Positions 33,101-41,068 of a stretch of 64,000 bases of DNA are shown in pieces (the first letter of the stretch is position 1; the number at the start of each line of letters is the position of its first letter). Source of the stretch: Flavobacterium sp. 9AF (GTDB taxonomy: Bacteria > Bacteroidota > Bacteroidia > Flavobacteriales > Flavobacteriaceae). The translations under genes were made by a program, and so were the position numbers. The notes under the pieces were generated by a model. The model made no database searches. It was not told the DNA's origin and was given only the letters and a program-made list of their open reading frames with translations. The DNA lies in the NCBI RefSeq assembly GCF_902506265.1, contig NZ_LR733556.1:2780509-2844508 (forward strand). The letters are read 5' to 3'.

Positions 33101-34158
33101 GGAGTTCCCGAAAGATGAATGCGGATTTTTGCGTTTAAAGCTTTTTCAATCTCATCTATTTTATCTATTGAAATCTCATTGAGCTTTTCTTCATTTTTTT
33201 GCTGAGCAGCACTTAACTTTTCTGTATCTGATTTTTTTTCGTTTAAAACTTTACCATATTCTGTGGCTCTTGCACCAAAATGTGTTTCATCAATGAGTAA
33301 TAAGTCAATTTGATTTTCGAAGACTTCTTTATGTTTTGCTTTTATTTTATCGCCTTGCAAGTCTTGTAAGGTTAGAAACAAAACGATTTTTTCGTTTGCT
33401 TTTTGTTTTTCGGCAATAATTAATTCATTTCTAAGCAAATCATTACTTTCTAAAAAACAATAGCCATCAAATTTAATATGGCTTTCAACTGTTTCTTTCC
33501 ATTCATTTCTTACATCTGCTTTTGCAGAAGCTACTACGACTAATTTAGCATTCATTTCAACAGCGCAACACATGGAGGTAAATGATTTACCAAAACGCAT
33601 TACTGCATACATCAGCAAATTTTTTCTTCCATTTTTTATGGCTTCTCGGAAATTGTCTACTGTTTTTTGTTGATTGGGACGTAACGGATAATTTTCAGTT
33701 CTTTTGAAAGTAGTCTTTATGGGTAAAAGGCTTTCATCAAAACGATAATATTGATATTTTGATTCGCTGTTTTGATGCCCTCTTTTGATATCTTCTATGG
33801 CATCTTGCAAATCTGATTCAGTTGCGTTTTCAAAAAACTCATTGGAGTAATATGGAATTCCTTTTAAAGTGTTAGGCTTTAATCGATTTCTTTTTAATTC
33901 GTTTTCAAGAAAAAAATGAACGGCATAATCTCTAAAAAAAGTTTCGTCATTAACTTTTGCAACATCTCCAAATTTCTTTTCAAGGTTAGGAAAGTGTTTT
34001 CGCCATTCATTCAAGCGGGTTTCAATTGGTCGATAGGTATCGCCAACTTTCAAATAGTTTGGAATTGTTTCAGTTGTAAAAGCATAGATTTGAGGTTCTA
34101 CTCTTCCAATGATTAATTCATCAAGTATATCTACATTTATATTATTCGTTTCTAGCAT
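30178..34158 (-). CDS. fused GIY-YIG-like / SF2 helicase / N6-adenine methyltransferase restriction enzyme
   Basis: A 1326-residue single-chain restriction-modification protein. Residues 1-110 contain IYAFTTETIPNYLKVGDTYR and IETRLNEWRKHF, a T5orf172/GIY-YIG-like nuclease pattern. A superfamily 2 helicase follows: an altered Walker A MRFGKSFTS near residue 189, the DETH box (LLLIDETHFGA) near 291, and helicase-C motifs around LTVNRMLTGSTVPEWD. The C-terminal third carries a methyltransferase: a motif I-like LLDIASKQGEFVYAVYKKFG near 906 and the catalytic N6-adenine motif IV NPPYQ near 994 (NVIVGNPPYQDTREK). The C-terminus is KYKLSPEEVDFIEEKIKPMD. It resembles type IIG/type I single-polypeptide systems. 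The cleavage domain could be the GIY-YIG-like module; experimentally unproven. Confidence 0.85.
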   Translation of the reverse strand: MLETNNINVDILDELIIGRVEPQIYAFTTETIPNYLKVGDTYRPIETRLNEWRKHFPNLEKKFGDVAKVNDETFFRDYAVHFFLENELKRNRLKPNTLKGIPYYSNEFFENATESDLQDAIEDIKRGHQNSESKYQYYRFDESLLPIKTTFKRTENYPLRPNQQKTVDNFREAIKNGRKNLLMYAVMRFGKSFTSMCCAVEMNAKLVVVASAKADVRNEWKETVESHIKFDGYCFLESNDLLRNELIIAEKQKANEKIVLFLTLQDLQGDKIKAKHKEVFENQIDLLLIDETHFGARATEYGKVLNEKKSDTEKLSAAQQKNEEKLNEISIDKIDEIEKALNAKIRIHLSGTPYRILMNSEFTDEDIIAFYQFTDIAEDQTQWDLENLNKDEIKEWDNPYYGFPQMIRFAFDPNESSRKKMEELKKNGITYAFSELFRPQSITKDTDTNLHQKFIHENEILDLLKVIDGSETDENVLSFLDYEKIKEGKMCRHLVCVLPYRASCDALEELIKNNQFKHLSNYEIINISGVDNEKSFKDTQSVQAKIKKCESENIKTITLTVNRMLTGSTVPEWDTMLYLKDTASPQEYDQAIFRLQNQYIKVFKEPSGDVVKFNMKPQTLLVDFNPNRMFVMQEEKAQIYNMNTDTDGNPKLIERLKKELEVSPIIQLNKDKLVQVIPADILNAVREYSSNRSVLDEAKAIPLDMSLLKIDSIRHEIERQNEIESNKGLKIEPVKNPNGGDGVEIELPTGTQKPEGGEKPTEDEKKQTEKDNYEAIIRKKFASYYSRILFFAFCTEAQIISLQEIINLIEKDKESQRIANNLGLNIEILKLLRSNINHYVLSNLEYKLQNINDLANDENLEPKERAGRAMKRFTRLSESEIVTPEFVTDKIINGLPAKAIDKNTMLLDIASKQGEFVYAVYKKFGKVVANNFYSIPTSKIAYEFTRKLYKLLELDVNRIEANYTSYDLISEKKFIENETIKINNKNMKFNVIVGNPPYQDTREKTSDAPIYHLFMNIAFDLAEKVSVITPARFLFNAGKTPNEWNKRMLSDKHFKVLWYNNKSSDVFNGVDLKGGVAITYRDKSKNFGKIGEFVAQENSKTILEKVKSINSESLSEWVYSPESYRLSKQLHTKKPSIESKLSKGHLYDLTTNIFTKLPDIFLENKPNDNFEYIQILGRENNKRVLKWIKREYIEFHHNLDYFKVFLPKSNGTGEFGEKLSTPIIGKPKSGHNQTFISIGALKTNEEADNLLKYISTKFLRMLLGTLKVTQDNKKDVWKNIPIQDFTPNSNIDWSKSISEIDKQLYKKYKLSPEEVDFIEEKIKPMD

Positions 34159-34161
34159 ATT

Positions 34162-35142
34162 TTACTTTCCTAAAAGAGATATAAATTTTATCGGTTTTTC
34201 TATATCCCAATCCATAATGTTGCAATATATGCCATTGTGCGACTTTATATTTTGATTTTCACAACCTTTGCATTTCTTTATTTCTGTTTTGGTTTCAAAA
34301 AAATCAGCTATTTTAATAGTATAATCTTTGCAACTATTCGGAATAACTCCTTTCAGACCGTCCATTTGCCAAATATTCCAAGAAATGATTGTTGCAATAT
34401 TTTGTATGTAATCAAGTGGCGGTTCAGTTTTAAATTTGTGTGTAAAGTTTTCAATGAATGTAATTAGCAATGCTTCACGAGCCAATAGTAAACTATCTCC
34501 TTGCCACTCAAAGCCATAAGTGCCTTTATATGCAGTTTCAACCGCTTTTAACCATTCAGGAATTGAGTCCAAATTCTCATTTACAACTCTTAACTTTCTG
34601 TCTAAAATTCCAATTCTGTTTTCAATTTGTATAAACTCCCCTGTTGTCGTGTCGTATCTGCTAACAAGATAAGGTGCTTCTCCGCAAGAAATTTCTAATC
34701 GTGTATCACGAACATAGTCTTGCCAAGTTTTGCCTTTAGGAAAAACTATTTTTTCTTTTGTTGTCTCCCAAGATTTAGTGCCATTCTTTTTCAGGATTTC
34801 TTTATTGAACACGCCCTCTTTTCCAAACCAAGAATTGTCAACCAAATTATTTTGTGCGTTACATATCCAAGAAGGAGTGAAAACCTCTGCCATTTCTTTG
34901 GAGCGTGATAATTGCAAGATTTTATCTTTGTGAACCCTTGGCATTATTACATTGCCTTTTTCTCCCGTGATTAACTCAGGTAATATTTCAGAAGCAAATT
35001 TGTACGAATCTCCTAAATGGTCATAGTTATCCGTTGCCCAAAAAATATTTTTTTGAGTTGTTTGGTCACGAAGTAATATTTCAAGAATATAGGGATATTT
35101 CTCGATTAACTCATTTTCTAATATATCGATAACTACTTGCAT
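34162..35142 (-). CDS. methyltransferase-like R-M subunit, NPPY motif absent
   Basis: A 326-residue protein of the kind annotated as 'restriction endonuclease subunit M' in Bacteroidota, where it accompanies helicase-methylase proteins. It has the N-terminal MTase signature SKEMAEVFTPSWICNAQNN and a degenerate motif I, LEISCGEAPYLVSRYDTTT, but I see no N/D-P-P-Y/F motif IV, so it is probably not a methylase on its own. A CKGCENQN...YC cluster near the C-terminus (three or four Cys) could bind zinc. It may provide SAM or target recognition to the larger subunit. It ends three bases before that gene starts and overlaps the XRE gene by ten bases. Confidence 0.75.
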   Translation of the reverse strand: MQVVIDILENELIEKYPYILEILLRDQTTQKNIFWATDNYDHLGDSYKFASEILPELITGEKGNVIMPRVHKDKILQLSRSKEMAEVFTPSWICNAQNNLVDNSWFGKEGVFNKEILKKNGTKSWETTKEKIVFPKGKTWQDYVRDTRLEISCGEAPYLVSRYDTTTGEFIQIENRIGILDRKLRVVNENLDSIPEWLKAVETAYKGTYGFEWQGDSLLLAREALLITFIENFTHKFKTEPPLDYIQNIATIISWNIWQMDGLKGVIPNSCKDYTIKIADFFETKTEIKKCKGCENQNIKSHNGIYCNIMDWDIEKPIKFISLLGK

Positions 35143-35342
35143 TTGTAAATTTCTTCATTAGTTTTTAAAAGTTCTTTTACATCAATATTTAGAATATTTG
35201 CAATTTCATACAGTACTTCAAGCCTTGGTTGTTGTCTGTTTTGTACATAACCATTTACCATATTGTAGCTTTTACCTAATTGTTCAGCTAACCAAGTTTG
35301 TTTAATCCCTTTTTCTTCAAGTACTTCTTTAATTCTGTTCAT
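35133..35342 (-). CDS. XRE-family controller protein
   Basis: A 69-residue helix-turn-helix protein: IKQTWLAEQLGKSYNMVNGYVQ is the recognition unit and NRQQPRLEVLYEIANILNIDVKEL completes the five-helix Cro/C1 fold. Proteins of this size that open an R-M operon act as controllers that time the restriction activity. It is followed with a ten-base overlap by the methyltransferase-like gene. Two TATCT/AGATA palindromes around its promoter are candidate operators. Confidence 0.9.
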   Translation of the reverse strand: MNRIKEVLEEKGIKQTWLAEQLGKSYNMVNGYVQNRQQPRLEVLYEIANILNIDVKELLKTNEEIYKCK

Positions 35343-35345
35343 TTT

Positions 35346-35406
35346 TATCTAAAGATATCTAGTCGCAAATTTAGTTTTTATTTTTATTATCTCATTTTTC
35401 AAGATA
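35346..35406 (-). promoter_or_regulatory. promoter and candidate operators of the R-M operon
   Basis: The minus strand carries TAAATTTG (plus 35366-35373), a TAnnTTTG -7 element 24 bases before the XRE ATG. Two inverted TATCT/AGATA pairs flank it: TATCTAAAGATA at 35346-35357, between the start site and the gene, and TATCT-N9-AGATA at 35388-35406, upstream. This layout suits an autoregulated controller with an activating distal and repressing proximal site; the assignment is inference. The remaining gap up to 35502 shows no gene. Confidence 0.5.
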
Positions 35407-35502
35407 AAATATGTTTGAAAAACTGTTTATTTGTTTGTTTGTACTTTTGTAAAAGTGTGATATTTACCTAAGTGTTTTTATACTGTGCTATAACTAAATA
35501 TC

Positions 35503-35549
35503 TATTTATAGTTGTTTATATTTTTTCTTGTAAAATTTTTATTTCGTCT
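35503..35549. repeat. right direct repeat copy at the uvrB 3' end
   Basis: Overlaps the last 11 codons and the stop of uvrB and extends 13 bases past it. It matches 29689-29735 with one mismatch; 35512-35549 is identical to 29698-29735. Because this copy is part of the intact uvrB gene, insertion left uvrB functional. Confidence 0.9.
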
Positions 35550-37504
35550 CTTAGTTTAGCGGCTTGCATAAAATCGAGTTCTTTAGCCGCTTTTTCCATA
35601 GCTTTTCGAGTTTCTCTAATTTTCTTTTCTATTTCTGGTTTAGATAAGTATTCGCTTTCGGGTTCAGCCGCTTTAGATTCCAATTTTTCATAGTAATGCG
35701 TAGAAACTGAATTACCACTAAGCGCATTTCCTAAACTTTTATTTAATGCTTTTGGGACTAGATTGTGCTCTCGGTTATAATTCATTTGTTTTTCTCTTCT
35801 GTAATTCGTTTCATCAATCGTTTTTTGCATGCTTTGGGTAATTTTATCGGCATACATGATGGCTTTTCCATTTACATTACGTGCCGCACGACCTACAGTT
35901 TGTGTTAATGAACGATGACTTCTTAAAAAACCTTCTTTATCGGCATCTAGAATAGCTACTAAAGAAACTTCTGGTAAATCCAAACCTTCTCTCAATAAGT
36001 TAACACCAATAAGGACATCAAAAAGCCCTTTGCGTAAATCCTGCATGATTTCAACCCGTTCTAAAGTGTCTACATCCGAATGAATATAACGGCATCGAAT
36101 AGCAACCTTTGTAAGATATTTTGCTAATTCTTCTGCCATTCTTTTTGTTAATGTGGTTACCAATACACGTTCGTCTGCTTCACAACGCAATTGGATTTCT
36201 TCAATTAAATCATCAATTTGATTAGCACTCGGACGAATTTCAATTATAGGATCCAGTAAACCAGTAGGACGAATAATTTGCTCCACATAAATTCCTTCCG
36301 ATTTTTCTAATTCATAATCAGCTGGAGTAGCAGAAACATAAATTACTTGGTTTTGAAGTGCCTCAAATTCTTCAAATTTTAACGGACGATTATCTAAAGC
36401 AGCAGGTAATCGAAAACCATATTCCACTAAATTTTCTTTTCTACTTCTATCACCACCATACATCGCATGGACTTGAGAAACAGTAACATGACTTTCATCA
36501 ACAACCATTAAGAAATCATCAGGAAAATAATCTAATAAACAGAAAGGACGAGTTCCTGGAGCACGACCATCTAGATAGCGAGAATAGTTTTCAATACCAG
36601 AACAATAGCCTAATTCTCGAATCATTTCCAAATCAAAATTAGTTCGTTCTTCTAGTCTTTTGGCTTCCAAATGCTTACCTATTTCTTTGAAATAATCGAC
36701 TTGTTTTACTAAATCTTGTTGGATATCCCAAATAGCCCTTTGTAATACATCTGGAGAAGTAACAAACATATTCGCTGGATAAATATTCAGTTTTTCATAT
36801 TTTTCAATCACTTTAGATGTTCGAGAGTCAAAGGATTCAATCTCTTCAATATCGTCTCCAAAAAAATGTATTCGGAAAGGATCATCAGCATAGCTTGGAA
36901 ATACTTCCACAGTATCGCCTTTTATTCGGAAAGTTCCAGGAGTGAACTCTGCTTCTGTTCGAGCGTAAAGACTTTGTACCAAACGATGTAAGAACTTGGT
37001 ACGAGAAATAACTTGATTGCGTTCTATATTAACAACATTTTTCTGGAATTCTACAGGATTACCTATACCATATAAACAAGAAACTGAGGAAATTACAATG
37101 ATGTCTCTACGTCCAGAAAGTAACGCAGAGGTTGTACTTAATCTTAATTTCTCTAGTTCATCATTAATAGATAAATCTTTTTCTATATAGGTACCCGTTA
37201 CAGGAATAAATGCTTCAGGTTGATAATAATCATAATAAGAAACAAAGTATTGTACAGAATTATTTGGAAAAAATTGTTTGAATTCAGAATACAATTGGGC
37301 AGCTAATGTTTTATTGTGTGCTAAAACCAAAGTGGGTTTTTGTACTTCTTGCACCACATTGGCAACCGTAAATGTTTTTCCTGAACCGGTTACTCCTAAT
37401 AAAGTTTGATATTTTTCACCATTAAGTATTCCTTTTGCTAATTTATCAATAGCTTGAGGCTGATCTCCGGTTGGTTTATATTCTGATACTACTTCAAATT
37501 TCAT
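35516..37504 (-). CDS. uvrB: excinuclease ABC subunit UvrB
   Basis: The damage-verifying helicase-like subunit of nucleotide excision repair, working with UvrA and UvrC. The 662-residue chain is full length. Walker A is GVTGSGKTFTVAN near residue 40, the beta-hairpin that inserts into DNA is YYDYYQPEAFIPVTGTYIEK, the DEAD-type box is LMVVDESHVTV, helicase motif VI is QTVGRAARNVNGKAI, and the C-terminal UVR (UvrC-binding) motif is LDFMQAAKLRDEIKILQ. The 3' end forms the right border repeat of the R-M island. It is monocistronic and diverges from the NlpC lipoprotein gene. Confidence 0.98.
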   Translation of the reverse strand: MKFEVVSEYKPTGDQPQAIDKLAKGILNGEKYQTLLGVTGSGKTFTVANVVQEVQKPTLVLAHNKTLAAQLYSEFKQFFPNNSVQYFVSYYDYYQPEAFIPVTGTYIEKDLSINDELEKLRLSTTSALLSGRRDIIVISSVSCLYGIGNPVEFQKNVVNIERNQVISRTKFLHRLVQSLYARTEAEFTPGTFRIKGDTVEVFPSYADDPFRIHFFGDDIEEIESFDSRTSKVIEKYEKLNIYPANMFVTSPDVLQRAIWDIQQDLVKQVDYFKEIGKHLEAKRLEERTNFDLEMIRELGYCSGIENYSRYLDGRAPGTRPFCLLDYFPDDFLMVVDESHVTVSQVHAMYGGDRSRKENLVEYGFRLPAALDNRPLKFEEFEALQNQVIYVSATPADYELEKSEGIYVEQIIRPTGLLDPIIEIRPSANQIDDLIEEIQLRCEADERVLVTTLTKRMAEELAKYLTKVAIRCRYIHSDVDTLERVEIMQDLRKGLFDVLIGVNLLREGLDLPEVSLVAILDADKEGFLRSHRSLTQTVGRAARNVNGKAIMYADKITQSMQKTIDETNYRREKQMNYNREHNLVPKALNKSLGNALSGNSVSTHYYEKLESKAAEPESEYLSKPEIEKKIRETRKAMEKAAKELDFMQAAKLRDEIKILQEKI

Positions 37505-37652
37505 GTATTTTAATTTTTTGCATTAGCTTTGCTAAGTCATTTATTTACTATAACTGGACTAACAAAGATAAGCAATTGTTGTCTTTTATTTTATTTTAAC
37601 AGTATTCAAATTAGAAATCATTATTTTTGATTATATGTACAAAATAAATGTC

Positions 37653-38237
37653 ATGAAATTGAATTTTTTAGTTATACTAACCTTTGTTTTGTTTAGTTTT
37701 CAATGCTTAGAAAATAACAAAAAAGAGGGTGTCAAAGAATCTAAACCCAATAAAAAAATATTAACGATAGAAGAACTGGAAGAGCTTAAAATATTATTAC
37801 CAAGAGAAGAACGAAATGGGAAAGAAATTAGCCAAGAGATCAATCGAGAAGCACTTGTAGATTTCGCAAAAACGTTTATCGATGTTCCTTACGTATATTC
37901 TTGTCAAGATCCAAAAAAAGGATTTGATTGCTCAGGTTTTGTCAATTATGTTTATAAAAACTTTAATATTCAAGTGCCTCGTAGTTCAAGTGGTTTTAAA
38001 AATTTTGGAAAACACATAGCTATTGATTCTATTGCTTTAGGAGATGTTTTAGTTTTTACAGGTTATAAGGATACTACAACTATAGGACATGTTGGCATTG
38101 TGTGTGAAGCCAATGGATTACAATCCAAGTTTATTCATGCTTCTTCAGGGAAAGCTATGAAAGTAGTAATAAGTGAATTAAATTCGGATCACTATTCTAA
38201 GCGATTTTATAAAGCTATAGATGTAATAAATAAATAG
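37653..38237 (+). CDS. NlpC/P60 family peptidoglycan-hydrolase lipoprotein
   Basis: A 194-residue lipoprotein (LVILTFVLFSFQCLE, cysteine 18) with an NlpC/P60 cysteine peptidase domain at the C-terminal two thirds. The catalytic triad is visible as Cys93 (GFDCSGFVNY), His146 (IGHVGIV) and the third polar residue His162 (FIHASSG). It likely cleaves bonds in peptidoglycan stem peptides at the outer-membrane periplasmic face. I take the ATG at 37653 as the start since it gives the best lipoprotein signal; a TATTTTTG promoter element at 37622-37629 leaves almost no leader for the ATG at 37635. Confidence 0.9.
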   Translation: MKLNFLVILTFVLFSFQCLENNKKEGVKESKPNKKILTIEELEELKILLPREERNGKEISQEINREALVDFAKTFIDVPYVYSCQDPKKGFDCSGFVNYVYKNFNIQVPRSSSGFKNFGKHIAIDSIALGDVLVFTGYKDTTTIGHVGIVCEANGLQSKFIHASSGKAMKVVISELNSDHYSKRFYKAIDVINK

Positions 38238-38328
38238 TTTTTGTATTTTTTTTTTTTAGATACTTAATTTTATTGTTGGATTGTTATAGCTATTTTATTA
38301 TTATTGTTTAACAAACATTAACAAAAAC

Positions 38329-39507
38329 ATGAAAACTAAAACTACTTTTTTCTTCACAATTTTATTTTACGCAAATTTTGCTTTGTCTCAGTCTTTTATA
38401 CAATATTATGCTGATGTTTCTAATCAAGTTTCGCAAACAAATATAACTAATTATTTAACCGAATTTGAAAATTTAGGAGTTAAAAGAAGAGGAACTCAAC
38501 CTTTGGAAAATACTTATAATTGGTTACGAAATAAATACCTAGGGTTTGGTTATACCGTAGCTCAATTTCAAGAAGATATATTTACTAATGGTGGTTTTAC
38601 TTGTAAAAATTTAATTGTAACCAAAGTGGGTACATTGTATCCAAATACTTTTGTAATAATTTGCGGTCATTATGATTCTATCGTTGGAACTGGAACTAAC
38701 GATAATGGAAGTGGTGTGGCAACTATACTTGAAGTAGCAAGATTATTACAAAACATTCCTACTGAATATTCGATAAAATTTATCAATTTTAGTGGAGAAG
38801 AAGATGGTTTGGTAGGAAGTCAACATTATGTGAATTCGGTTGTAAATGCCACGAATCCAAAATTAGATATAAAATTAGTTTTTAATTTAGATGAAGTAGG
38901 AGGAGTTGCTGGAATGACAAATAATACCATTACTTGTGAAAGAGATACAGGCACACCCACAACTAATAACGCAGCATCTAATATAGTTACAAACGAATTA
39001 ATAACCTGCGTAGGTTTATATTCGCCATTAAATACGTTCTTATCTTATGCCTATGCTTCAGATTATATGCCTTTTGAGGATAATAATGAAGTGATAACTG
39101 GTTTTTTTGAGACCAATGAAACTACACATAAGCATTCGGCTACAGATTTATTAGTCAATATGGATCCAATTTATAATTATAATGTAGCCAAAGCAGCTAC
39201 AGGAGCTATGATGCATTTTGCTGTTGCAGCAACTACTTTAGACGAAAATGACTTTTTACCTCAAGATGCTATTCATTTTTTTCCGAATCCTGTAAAAGAA
39301 AACTTATATGTAAATTTTGGTACACAGCCAGCAAATGAATATAGAATTGAAATTTTAGATATATTTGGTAAAGTGGTATATAGTAATGAATTACAAAATC
39401 CTAAACAACTTGAAAACTTAGATATAAGTAATTTAAATAAAGGTATTTATCTAGTTCAATTGTCTTTTGAAAGAGAAAAAATAAGAAAAAAAATAATTGT
39501 CAATTAA
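38329..39507 (+). CDS. M28-family zinc aminopeptidase with type IX sorting domain
   Basis: A secreted 392-residue peptidase. After a signal peptide (FFTILFYANFALSQS) the M28 domain shows zinc ligands His114 (CGHYDSI), Asp125 (GTNDNGSG), Glu157/158 (SGEEDGLVGSQHY), Asp188 (NLDEVGG) and the late His in ETTHKHSATD. Residues 317-392 form a T9SS sorting domain (HFFPNPVKENLYVNF ... LNKGIYLVQLSFEREKI), so the enzyme is released or attached at the surface. It probably trims N-termini of peptides for nutrition. It stands alone with a U-rich spacer upstream. Confidence 0.93.
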   Translation: MKTKTTFFFTILFYANFALSQSFIQYYADVSNQVSQTNITNYLTEFENLGVKRRGTQPLENTYNWLRNKYLGFGYTVAQFQEDIFTNGGFTCKNLIVTKVGTLYPNTFVIICGHYDSIVGTGTNDNGSGVATILEVARLLQNIPTEYSIKFINFSGEEDGLVGSQHYVNSVVNATNPKLDIKLVFNLDEVGGVAGMTNNTITCERDTGTPTTNNAASNIVTNELITCVGLYSPLNTFLSYAYASDYMPFEDNNEVITGFFETNETTHKHSATDLLVNMDPIYNYNVAKAATGAMMHFAVAATTLDENDFLPQDAIHFFPNPVKENLYVNFGTQPANEYRIEILDIFGKVVYSNELQNPKQLENLDISNLNKGIYLVQLSFEREKIRKKIIVN

Positions 39508-39534
39508 TGATATTTGGGAATATTTTTAGGAATT

Positions 39535-40197
39535 TTAATCCCAACATTCCATTAATAATAAATCACCTTTCTGGTGTTCTATAATTACCAAACCATCTTC
39601 AGTAACATGATTACTGCTACCTGTTCTATAACCAATAGTTAGTGTGTCATTTTCTAAGGGATAGTACAAATTTTTCGAATGAATTCCGGAAACCTCACCT
39701 ATAGGTATTAGTGATAGAGGAGTGTCTTTTGGATACCATTTTTCAAATTTATTAGGCAGTAAGAAAATTTTTGAATGATCGTCTAAAATTACAATCTTTA
39801 GTTCATTTCTAAATCTCACAATATTGGTTACATTGGTAATCGTATGGTCTGCTCTTTTTCCTGTAGCCCAAATGACATTTACTGCAGGAATACCACGCTC
39901 AATTAAATAATCGAATGCTTTTTCTAAATCAGTTCTATCTTGATTGGGCGTGTGTACAATTTCAATAGGATATTGACTTTCTTTATAGTATTCAAAGTTA
40001 AATCCACGATCAAAATCACCTAATAATACATCTACTTTTATTCCTAAATCTAAAACGCGATCGATTGCAGCATCCAAGACAATTACCAAAGGTGACCATT
40101 CTAGTAATTGTCCTAATAATTCTTCAGTGCAAGAGGCACCGTTAGCAATAATTAATGCTGGTTCTTGATCATCCCTGACAATATGATGCGAAGACAT
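39535..40197 (-). CDS. thiN: thiamine diphosphokinase
   Basis: A cytoplasmic 220-residue enzyme that transfers pyrophosphate from ATP to thiamine. Landmarks are the N-terminal IIANGASC, the metal/phosphate site VDVLLGDFDRG (typical GDFDS), TPNQDRTDLEKAFDYL (DQxxTDxxKA signature) and WATGKRADHTITN (GGRxDH equivalent). The C-terminal domain holds GEVSGIHSKNLYYPLEN, the substrate-binding half. The gene is single and convergent with the M28 peptidase (27-base gap). Confidence 0.93.
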   Translation of the reverse strand: MSSHHIVRDDQEPALIIANGASCTEELLGQLLEWSPLVIVLDAAIDRVLDLGIKVDVLLGDFDRGFNFEYYKESQYPIEIVHTPNQDRTDLEKAFDYLIERGIPAVNVIWATGKRADHTITNVTNIVRFRNELKIVILDDHSKIFLLPNKFEKWYPKDTPLSLIPIGEVSGIHSKNLYYPLENDTLTIGYRTGSSNHVTEDGLVIIEHQKGDLLLMECWD

Positions 40198-40238
40198 AAA
40201 TAGTTTTTAATAGGATGCTAAGATATAAAATGTTTAGA

Positions 40239-41063
40239 TTATTGTACCGTATAATTTTCTGTATCCACTTCTCCAAGACTAAAATAACCAAATGGAAAAT
40301 TATCCGGATTATTCTGATTTATAATATTTCCTCTCAAAGTGGCTGGAGCAGTTGTAAATGGATTTCCTCCATCAGTTCCAGCGATATTTAATAATTTATC
40401 CATATAATTAGAATATCTTGAAGAAATACCTTGAAGAGATAATACTAATTCATCATTCGATTTTAAATCATCTATATACAAACCAAACATTTGATTACCT
40501 TGAAAAAATTCGTCATCTACTACACCATATTCAGGAAAAGCTATAGCAGTATTTTTAAAACCAATTAAATAAAAGTTATCTTCGGCACCATTATCTTGAT
40601 AAAAGAATTTTATTTCAATATTATCTTCTCCACCAAAACCGCTTATTACTGTTTGTTCTATCGATGTAATATCTGGAGTGGCATATAATTGATCGGTAGC
40701 TATATATGTTTGGCCTTCATAGACTACCGTTAAAGTATAAGTGTCATTTATAACCGGATTAAAATTGGTACAAATATATTCGCTAGTTCCAGGATTTTCT
40801 ATAAAATTATAGGTGTTGCCGTTATGAGTTATAAAAACAGTAGCACCTGAAGCGATAGGTGTTTGAGAATCATAATAACCACCTGTTTTAGTCAAACGGA
40901 TAATTTGGTTATTTCCTACAGAACCTTTTTCCCACTTTATAGCAGCATCAATAACTAATCTAGGGCTAGCAGTATCTAGATCAATATTTACAACATCTTC
41001 ACATGAAAGAAATGTAATGAATGCAATTATTGCTATTGATAATTTTATTATAATTCGTATCAT
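40239..41063 (-). CDS. DUF4249 family lipoprotein
   Basis: A 274-residue lipoprotein (AIIAFITFLSCEDVVNIDLD; Cys then E-D). The opening VNIDLDTASPRLVIDAAIKW and YTLTVVYEGQTYIATDQLY identify DUF4249, a beta-sandwich family that accompanies TonB-dependent receptors in Bacteroidota and may be their accessory surface protein. It follows the receptor by six bases and is translated from the same transcript. The function and substrate are unknown. Confidence 0.9.
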   Translation of the reverse strand: MIRIIIKLSIAIIAFITFLSCEDVVNIDLDTASPRLVIDAAIKWEKGSVGNNQIIRLTKTGGYYDSQTPIASGATVFITHNGNTYNFIENPGTSEYICTNFNPVINDTYTLTVVYEGQTYIATDQLYATPDITSIEQTVISGFGGEDNIEIKFFYQDNGAEDNFYLIGFKNTAIAFPEYGVVDDEFFQGNQMFGLYIDDLKSNDELVLSLQGISSRYSNYMDKLLNIAGTDGGNPFTTAPATLRGNIINQNNPDNFPFGYFSLGEVDTENYTVQ

Positions 41064-41068
41064 TATTT

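Larger units (their letters stand above)
29689..35549. mobile_element. restriction-modification island bounded by direct repeats of the uvrB 3' end
   Basis: The segment holding the XRE, methyltransferase-like, helicase-methylase and 100-residue genes is bracketed by direct repeats of the uvrB end (29689-29735 and 35503-35549). The genes all read leftward as one operon. No integrase, transposase or other mobility gene is present, so it entered by recombination or by helper functions in trans. The repeat arrangement is seen in sequence; the mechanism is inference. Confidence 0.6.

Noticed and set aside
29689..35549. Larger defence island (CRISPR, BREX, DISARM, Gabija)
   Set aside because: No additional defence gene flanks the operon; neighbours are housekeeping or glucan genes.
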